Positions 56,360-64,000 of a DNA stretch of 64,000 nucleotides are shown here, piece by piece. Below the pieces are notes generated by a model. That model was not told the origin of the DNA. It saw only the letters and a list, made by a program, of their open reading frames with translations, and made no database searches. The stretch's first letter is position 1. Every line of letters starts with the position of its first letter. The DNA is from Ligula intestinalis (taxonomy: Eukaryota; Platyhelminthes; Cestoda; Diphyllobothriidea; Diphyllobothriidae), in contig JAYGXS010000003.1 in the NCBI GenBank assembly GCA_036362985.1, forward strand, positions 49,088,941 through 49,152,940, written 5' to 3'. The position numbers and the translations under genes are program-made.

Positions 56360-59300
56360 TTGTTGATATCTGTAGGAGACCACACAATTATGTCAATTCT
56401 ATGGACATATACACGAGAATATCACAAAAGGGATAGAGTTGGCAAAATCCTCTCGAATTTCAAGGGAAGACAACTAAAAAAATTGACAAACCGATGTTTG
56501 CTTATGCGTTTGAAATAGTGATCTGCCGCAAATAAAGTCGCACGTGTTGTGACTATCACAAGATAGTGATCAAGGTAATAATAATTACCGATAGATTTGT
56601 AGATGCAAGTCGTTTTTAAGCCACGTCTAGCGTATGCTTACCATTATGTATTCATCACAGAAGACCAAAAAAACAGGTTACACTGCAGTAAGTATTGAAG
56701 TACCTAAAATTCGCCAACAAGACAGCCACGTCGTCACTCTAATGCCCACCGGGTGATTCCCATAGTTCGTAAATCGATGCATTTTCCTGCCCACTGATGG
56801 GCCTTTGCCCTTGTTTCACCCGTAATACAGCTACGCCACGCCTACAACCGGCAGCAATAACCTCAATAATCCTCAGGCTTTCCGAGCGTGGTCCTTGCCC
56901 TGAACGTGTGACAACCGCTAATCAACACGTCTACTCGTTTTTCAGCGGTAAGAAAAGAAAATCGAGATAGCTAGGGTAAACGTGACTGTAGTTAGCCTCT
57001 TTTTCTCGAGAAAAGTTTTATGCACACTGTCCCTATGTCTGTGTATATATGCAGATAATTTTGTGGGTTAGAAACCCGCTTGTCACTTGGCACAGTGCCT
57101 CTTCATCAGTCATAAGTAAAAAGAGAACTTTGGATGACGGCGTTATATTTACTGCTATCAAAATACTAACATTATATATGCAAGCCAACGTAGGACAACA
57201 TAAAGTTGTCGCGCCTAGTAGCAAAATAACGGCGCATATGCACATGAACAAACATATCTTAAAGATAGACAAAACTCTTACCCAACACTAAAGCATACGC
57301 AAACATAACATGAAGGGGTGGTATTTTTCAGTAAGTAATCGCATACTGCGAAATGACTCGCAGAAGAATTACTTACATCTGTTCGAAATGCCGTGCGAAA
57401 GTACGGCAAAGGGAAAAGTATCTGGATAGCCCGCCTCAATTTCAACCCGGTAAAAAAGAACAAGGATTTCAATCAGATTACGTCGGATTTATAATGTAGC
57501 CTTGAACGTGCGCTTGCTTTCCTTTTCCAATAAAAGCTTATTTAATACATTCTTGTATATTTTGTGGCGTTCTATTGATATTGGACTAATCTTGCTAATG
57601 CAGCCAGTGTAATACACACGCCAAATACCGGACGTTCAAACTTATATGCATGTAGTTGTTGTCACATTTTCTGCCGTTGGAAACAAAAAGAGGGACACCT
57701 AAGAGGGCAAAGCAAATTGTGTTTTACCTAAGCCGACAAGAAATAAGGTGTGTTATTGATGTATGCATGCGTTCTTAAAGCCTGCGATGCCACTGACAAC
57801 CCCGTGAGAATGAACTAGCAGGTGAATTGTGCTAAGGAGGCTGTGATAGGATTAAACTTAGGATAAAACGAGTAAATGAGCAACAAATTGGCATCAACAG
57901 GAGCTAACTGTATGCAAATATAATGTTATCGCTATTGCAGAAGCTTCTTGCTCGCTGACACAGGAACTGGTTTGACGTCATATTGGCTGGTTATCTTCGC
58001 TACCATTTATATGCAATGTGCGTGATAACCCTTTATAATTACTGCCGAAGATTGTTAACATTAGAGCTTCTTCAATCACTGGTAAAAATTTGACCGATTT
58101 TTGAATTATTGAAGACTGTGAGAGGTTAAAGATTATCTACAATGGAAAGGTAGGCAGCCTTGGTCCCAACCGTTGTTGTGTCGGTCTACCTTCAACTGTC
58201 AAAATTTGCTTTAACTCTGAAAAGTACAGTGTCATACCATGGCAGCAATTTACGGTCAGTGTTCCTTCAACCAACATGTGTGTCTCCACCTTTGGGCGAC
58301 CGTTCCAGAATAATATGTAGCAAGCACCTACCTCCTACAGTTGTCCTTGTTCGAAGAAGTAGGTCTCCCCGAAGTCAGTGATTCTGCCACGTGAAGTGTC
58401 ATTTTTCGAAGGTTCATTACATTTCTCCTTTTAGCCTCGCTGCTCTGCTGTTTGTATAACATCAAATGACCATAATATACCATAAGAGCGAGCGCAGTCA
58501 TTCTAACTCACTGTGTGGTGGAGCGGAAGGTATAGAAATGAGGATTTTGTTTGCTGACTTGTTCAGCCATGAAAAATAAATCTCGAAATGAAAGTCGGCG
58601 TACAACTGGCGCGCTTTCAACATTTTTAAGGCATATTTCAACTCCCATCCGCTGTGAGGTAGTCAGTAATGTTGTTCATAAATAGGGCTGCTAGGACATT
58701 CCAGGCTGTTTCTGAACTTCACAATGGTTCATAGATTTGTTAAGTTGAAAAGCGACTCGAGTTAATCTGGGCCACCCACTGGATTGTATGTCATATTCTT
58801 CGCGGATCTTTCGAAGTATGTGGGAAAAGGAGTGATGGAAAAATAATGGAAGATTGGGAAAATTGCCGGATGTTGGGACTCGCAACACCGGATAACCTCA
58901 TTAAGCTTAACAGACCGGTTGGGGCGGTAACCGTCACATTGCCGCTAGGCCTAATCTAACTTCGGACGGCCGCAGAAGGAGGAAGTACACTCTTCCTACT
59001 TCATCGACAGATACCGAATACGGCGGTCTAAATACCACTATATACCCGGACGATGCATGGCAAGTGAAATGCTAGCTTGACCTCCTCGCCGTTCACGAAC
59101 CGGACAATGAGTCGGATCAAGTTTAACAGAAGTGAACTTATTAGATCGACACAGTACGTACAGAAACCGCCACATTCCTTTTTCTTGGAGGACCTAATAT
59201 ATCCCTGTGATGTCGTTAAGACGTTTACATAAGCATTTCTTTCGATAAAAAGTTAGGGTAATTTACTTGAAAGATACTCATTATTTGTTAAACCTGAGTG

Positions 59301-59476
59301 CCTGTTTTTTTCCAGATAGCTTTCACGTGCCGAGTAAAATTACAGTTAATGCCCGCAGCGTTACCAAAAGCAGACAATTGGCTTTTCTTAACGGATTTTC
59401 ACTGCTTCGGTTGTGGTGAACACCTGTTTGCACAGGCGCTTTAAGTAGTGTGTCGGTGCCTGGAATATGACTTGAA
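56360..59476. other. Upstream of ISCU; no gene recognised
   Basis: Around 57060-57110 the minus strand has CTGATGA followed by two strong hairpins (GGCA-CTG-TGCC and GGGTT-TCT-AACCC), but no GAAA core. No promoter motif could be assigned for ISCU. Confidence 0.4.
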
Positions 59477-59830
59477 ATGACTCTTTCGCGTCAACTTGCT
59501 AGTTCGTATCGATTTAGTGTGCGAGGATTGAATTTGAAATTGTTCCAGTTTCTCCTTTGCCGAGCATTCTCTTCTCTAGTCGTGGCGTTGTTTGGCCAAT
59601 ATACCCCGCTCCGCAGGATCAGGCGGAAGATCGATACGAACCACCAAATTTATGCGAAGGAGGCAGCTCAATTATTATACCAGACATCGCCACACTACGC
59701 TAAAGACCTGCGCAAACGGGTGCTCACCACAGCCGAAGCGGTGACAATCCGTTAAGCGTAGCCCACTCTCTGCTGTAAAAAGACGCTGGTAGCTGCAGTC
59801 TGCCTAACATGGCCATCTACACGAGTGAAT
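59477..59830 (+). mobile_element. PLE fragment G: element C-terminus
   Basis: Reads 'LLYQTSPHYAKDLRKRVL' and 'TTAEAVTIR', a stop, Ala, a stop, then 'PTLC' and 'LVAAVCLTWPST'. That is the PLE tail 'AEAvaIR..kPtLC' with two stop mutations. The part before 59600 is poorly conserved. Confidence 0.75.
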
Positions 59831-60235
59831 ATAAAGCCACCCGATCACACGGCATTCGAAACCACGCATGCCGACCGTGAAAAGAGCCCTCTCAATATAC
59901 CCTGTTTATCGGACCAAAAGTCCTCAAAAGGCTGGCGCCAGCATGCTTGAGCCGAGGGGACACCACGATGACTAATTACATCTCTTTCCTTACCCAAAAA
60001 TCATTTAAGCACTTCATATAATTGACCATTTGAGTCCTTGCAACTGTATTCACCTAATGAATAATTGCTGAAAGCACGTGATTGCCAAATCGACTTCTCA
60101 AATTAAACATAGGAATATTTGCAGAACTTTAAATTAATTGATCGTGAGTAAATATGCAAAGTGGTATGAAAGTAAGTATGTACCACGTGTTTGCAACCAG
60201 CACCTCTCTCTTGAGAGGGAAGTAGATCTATCGCA

Positions 60236-60655
60236 GGGAGTTAAGTAATTAAAACCCACGCACCTGTGATCTTCAGACCATGGTTACTTAGTAGAGGAGA
60301 AGACAGTGGAGGCCAGAGAAGTAGGAATAATTTATTGTGTACACAGAGGAATGGAGAATAGATGGAAAGAAGTTGGACTTCGGAGCACACGTAATTTCGC
60401 TGGAGCGCCGTGGTCCTAAGTCGTGTCTAGTGGCCGAGATTTGGGAAAAATAGACTTGTTCGAGTGGTGCTTGAGCAGCCGTGAGAACCTAGACGCACGT
60501 GTGTGTCCGAGTGGAAGAAGTTCAAGTCTCTGCAGGTCAGCGCGTCTGTAAGTGCTGACTAAGGAATTGGATGACCTTAAGACAGCTGGCCTTCAACAAT
60601 AACGTCGGAGAAAGCAATGGAGGGTGTCGAACGGCAGAAACCACTACAGATCCTC
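60236..60655 (-). repeat. LTR-like repeat, longest copy
   Basis: Reverse complement of the 39088-39481 family over its full length. AATAAA on the minus strand is at 60336-60331. Ends CTCCCTGCGATA at 60236 side. No flanking coding sequence. Confidence 0.7.
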
Positions 60656-62229
60656 AGCCCCTTGTCAATGTGGCCCCTCTGCTGTATGCTGCTCGGATTC
60701 TGAGTTTACCATAGTTTACATAAACCTGTGACTTGGAGGGCTGCTAAGAGATGCTTTATACCAAATCATGCAATCAGCCCAGTGTAAATTGTTTTGAGCC
60801 CCTGACCAGCGGACTGGGAGTAGGACGGCGACGACTTCTTCTTACTCCTAGTTTTTAGTAAACCTAGGATGTGCGTCAAGGGAGCCAGATCGTACAGTGG
60901 CGCGCGCAGACGGGCTCGCTGATCTTGTCAGCCACTGCACTCACCACACCCCACCACACATCAGACAAATAATTGGCTTGGATGGTGGCCTGATGCCGGG
61001 CGGTGGTGGAGGGAGAGAAAACGATGGCTTAGCGTGGTTTCCATACTGTAAACAATCTGATGCTTGTGAAGTTATCGCGATGCGCTAAAAGCCGTGACTT
61101 GAAGCGTCGTCGACTGACGGAACAACTTGAACCGCGTGGTAAGCCCAGTGTGTATTATGTTCTGTGTAGTGGCTAACTGCCGGACTGAGAGTCAGGCTGC
61201 AATAGCTCCTTCGGAACGCGGGCTTAATAAAAGTATCACTCAGCTGAGAACCAAGTCAGATGTGGCAGCTCACTTAAAGATGGCTCTGGCCGTGCCAGCT
61301 GACCGCGCCAACTCCCATCTCTGGTCTTCCTAATGCTGTCATGATTTCAGGCCCAGGTTGGGCCTGGAACAGAGCGGGTTAAAGACAGCTAAATTGAAAT
61401 TATACTATAATCTAGCCGTAGTCACCGTCCCTACACTACCCTGATGTGGACAACGAGGTGGAGCTAGTCAAAACCGATGGTAGGACTAAGTAAGGCGGCA
61501 ATGGCTCCTTCTTGAGATGACCTTTATAGCTCTCAAACATCCGAGCGTTTGTATGCGTTTGAGCGTGAACTCAAATATTTTTGTAAAACCGTGGATACAG
61601 TATGTGCTCTCGTGGCTCCTAAGTTTCTTCAGCTATTCTATCAAAGATACCTGTGGAATTGTTGGAGGTCTGGATATTTTGAGGCTGTCTTGCAACATCT
61701 GGCTAGTGGTTACCCAAAACGCTCGGTGAAACTGGTAGTATGTTTAAACGACTGCAATTCTGCCACCCTAAGTGTGTTGGTGGTTGGGGACGGGTTCGGA
61801 TACACTTGCTCACTTGCAAAACCAATAGCCACTCATCGCCATGAAATCTGATCAAGGAATCTAGGGACCTAATCGTGGAAAAATGCCCATCAGTATCATT
61901 AAATTGAGGGATATGTAGGTAAAATTCCTTTGAGTTCTCCATTTGTACATAGGTGAAGTGGTAGTAGAAAAATTGTATGTCAGACTGTTGGCGAGGCCAG
62001 TTGTCCTGAGTCATAAGGTGGAAATTAGGAGCAGACAGTGAAAAAACTCCTCAGGGGTTTTTAGGATAAAAACTGTCACTCTTGTGAGAGGAATGTGTGG
62101 GATTGAGAAGAGGAAGAAAAAAACGTCCAATTTATTTTTGGGGGGATCCAACGGGGGTCGGCATGGCAACGGTTCCAAGGATCATCACCGTGTGGAAACT
62201 GCGACCTGATTCTGCCTTGCTGATTGCAG
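60656..62229. other. No gene recognised
   Basis: Overlapping plus frames at 61517-61851 (70 and 100 codons) read smoothly but match no family I know; one could be an exon. Confidence 0.35.
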
Positions 62230-62303
62230 AGTCCGCCGATGGGAATGGCAAAACAGAAGCATCCGTCCAGATCGTCGACAGTCCGCTGCGGGTCAAACCA
62301 AGG
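62230..62303 (+). CDS. Candidate exon, possibly the end of an Ig-like domain
   Basis: A pyrimidine-rich acceptor (CTGCCTTGCTGATTGCAG) and a donor GTGAGT bound a stretch reading 'ADGNGKTEASVQIVDSPL' and 'RVKPR'. The 'G.tEASVQIvD.P' pattern resembles the last strand and linker of I-set Ig domains, but the preceding Cys strand is not visible. Unproven; a 25-base G run follows 20 bases after the donor. Confidence 0.25.
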
Positions 62304-62323
62304 GTGAGTGTTCAGGCCTGGCT

Positions 62324-62348
62324 GGGGGGGGGGGGGGGGGGGGGGGGG
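62324..62348 (+). repeat. Poly-G tract
   Basis: About 25 consecutive G. Confidence 0.97.
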
Positions 62349-62861
62349 TAATCACGATATGCAGATAGCCAAATAGGAAAGACCGCGGAGACCTTCGCAT
62401 GAGACTATTGGTGGGAGGCTGTTATAAAATAGCATATATATATATCGTTGAAATATTGCTATTACTGTAGGTAGCAGTAGTAGGAATAACGATTTACCCG
62501 TTGTGGACGCGCTGCCTACAGCGAATGGTACGTGAATGGCTATACAACTAATACTCTAAAATTGCAAGTATTATTATTGTTATTGTTGTTGTTAATTGTC
62601 CGCTGCAGCCAATTCGTTCTATAACACGCACTACTGTATCGATCCAGTTTTCTCTTCAAAACCTCTAGGGATTCCGACATAACCAGCAGCCCATTGGCTA
62701 CTCATAACCCAATCATGAGACCCAATCGGATAAAGTCGATTAGAAATTGCGCTAACAGTTATTCATCAGTTGCTCAGCTAACGTAAACGCAAAGCTATCA
62801 TCATAAAGGCAAATTACGTCTTAAATCTGCCTGTGTCGGCTAGTCGATGCCCCCCATACAG

Positions 62862-62933
62862 AGGCAACATACTCGCCAAAGCCACTGCAAGGCCAAACTC
62901 GGATGTTATACACCGATGAAAATGAGGACGATG
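62862..62933 (+). CDS. Candidate short exon, unknown gene
   Basis: Acceptor CCCCCATACAG and donor GTAAGC enclose 72 bases. One frame reads ATYSPKPLQGQTRMLYTDEN then EDD; a second frame is also open. Phase matches the 62230-62303 candidate only in the second frame, so linkage is doubtful. Confidence 0.2.
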
Positions 62934-64000
62934 GTAAGCTCATATTGTCATCTGTTATGTTTATTGCACACATTGTGTTTCGTTTTTCTCACTCAGATAT
63001 TGATACAATATAGGAAATACCATGCTTAGCTAAGTATAGAGTAGGTTGCGCTCCTAATAACCGCTACGAAACCGCATGCGAGGCCTCTAGATTGATCCCC
63101 AGGGCACAAAGTAACGGGCGTGTTCCGTAACATAATTTATGAACACTACTCCATATTTTGGAATAGCTACTTAAAAGATTTAAGTACAGTTATTTTATTG
63201 AGATTACGCTTTCTGTTAAGCTTATGAAACTGCTGATATTTTGGGTAGGGATCAGGGCTACATTGAAAAATCGAACCGAGGAAAAGTTTAGGATTAAGTT
63301 TGCCTGTCGCATACCATCCTATGAAATCCAGTCTGCTTAAAACACTAACCTTAGATCGCCTGCTTTCCTCCCGTTTAAGCGTTCCGATCCGCATCATTAA
63401 AATTGTGTCGTCTGCTATTGCATCTCGTTAGAGGAAGAAAAAAATCTAAAAGTACAAATGCGAATTTTGTTATGGTCGTCGGAGAGATCTCTTTGCTAGA
63501 ATGATGGCTGTACTTAAGCCTTCCACTTTGTCTCATGGTTCCTAATCCCACTGAGGCCGCTGACATTTTCATAATTGCGTCATGCGAATTATTCATTTCT
63601 GCCAAAACGCTCTATTCATACTGACAAATTTCCATATTATGGGGTTTCTGTGTTCTATTTCCTCCATTGACTTGCATGACAAACGCCCGCCGAGTTGTTG
63701 CAAAAGTTTGCAAAACAAGCTCTAGGGGCTGCCGTAGTTCTGATGAACGAAAGATAGGTCTCTGATACCCCACAGCCTCAGTAACGTTTTGCGGGCGAAT
63801 ATTGCTCAAACAGTTCGGGGTTGCGAGAATTAGTCAGATGTTTTATATGTTCCCCTTCAAAGGGAGAACGGGAATAGGAACACCCCAGCGCAATACAGGT
63901 GCCGATCCACCAAATTCCAGGATGGGTAGATCTAAGATATCAAGCAGCTATTTTCTCGCCACAACCTACCTCAGCACAGGCACGGTAATTTGATAAACGT
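62934..64000. other. Right edge; S1 SINE body remnant at about 63530-63590
   Basis: GGTTCCTAATCCCACTGAGG (63538-63557) with TTTTCATAATTGCGTCATG resembles the S1 body at 9520-9560. Nothing else recognised. Confidence 0.35.

Noticed and set aside
57049..57110. Hammerhead from CTGATGA on the minus strand near 57105
   Set aside because: Two good hairpins follow, but the GAAA core strand is missing (GGGTTTC instead).
1..64000. CRISPR arrays, bacterial operons or insertion sequences
   Set aside because: No regularly spaced repeats or prokaryotic gene organisation; genes are spliced and the repeats are eukaryotic.

Overview
The window looks like repeat-dense flatworm nuclear DNA, most likely from a tapeworm of the Diphyllobothriidea type (Spirometra/Schistocephalus-like). 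The genus-level guess is inference. It rests on spliced eukaryotic genes with kilobase introns, many decayed Penelope-like elements (PLEs) with a GIY-YIG endonuclease, tRNA-derived SINEs, and a dispersed repeat whose termini are hammerhead-like. Nothing prokaryotic was seen. Most open frames are chance frames or retroelement remains.

Two host genes are supported. (1) On the + strand, 1171-15744, is the 3' part of an SLC6 sodium/chloride-coupled transporter of the GABA/taurine/betaine type. Five exons were found: TM7-EL4-TM8, TM8-TM9, TM10, TM11/12 and the C-terminal tail with its stop. Upstream exons lie off the left edge. The exon for EL5/early TM11 (about 101 nt by phase) was not found between 10291 and 13083. 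(2) On the - strand, 49088-56359, is a complete three-exon ISCU/IscU gene (mitochondrial Fe-S scaffold, 151 aa) with all cluster ligands and the LPPVK chaperone motif.

Layout. 1-16 kb: SLC6 gene, whose introns hold an 0.8-kb inverted repeat with a PLE tail, a head-to-head PLE pair, a MITE-like repeat, a (TCA)n tract with an N gap, opposed SINEs, two near-identical palindromes and another PLE pair. 16-26 kb: mostly unrecognised, with AT-rich blocks and SINEs; one 141-codon frame at 24705-25130 stands out. 27-31 kb: two PLE fragments, each followed by a hammerhead-like core, then a MITE-like repeat with inverted ends. 34-45 kb: pieces of a five-copy LTR-like family, tRNA-SINEs, two tandem copies of the hammerhead-ended repeat and a 0.8-kb repeat shared with 7 kb. 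49-56 kb: ISCU with repeats in its introns. 57-64 kb: a PLE tail, an LTR-like copy and two weak exon candidates.

The most unusual theme is the recurring module CUGANGA - hairpin - GAAAC(GUC), seen next to PLE coding remains and inside the dispersed repeat. Two palindromes in the SLC6 introns are centred on the helix-II loop of that module, suggesting fold-back copying at the ribozyme hairpin. All identifications are by eye; no database search was run.
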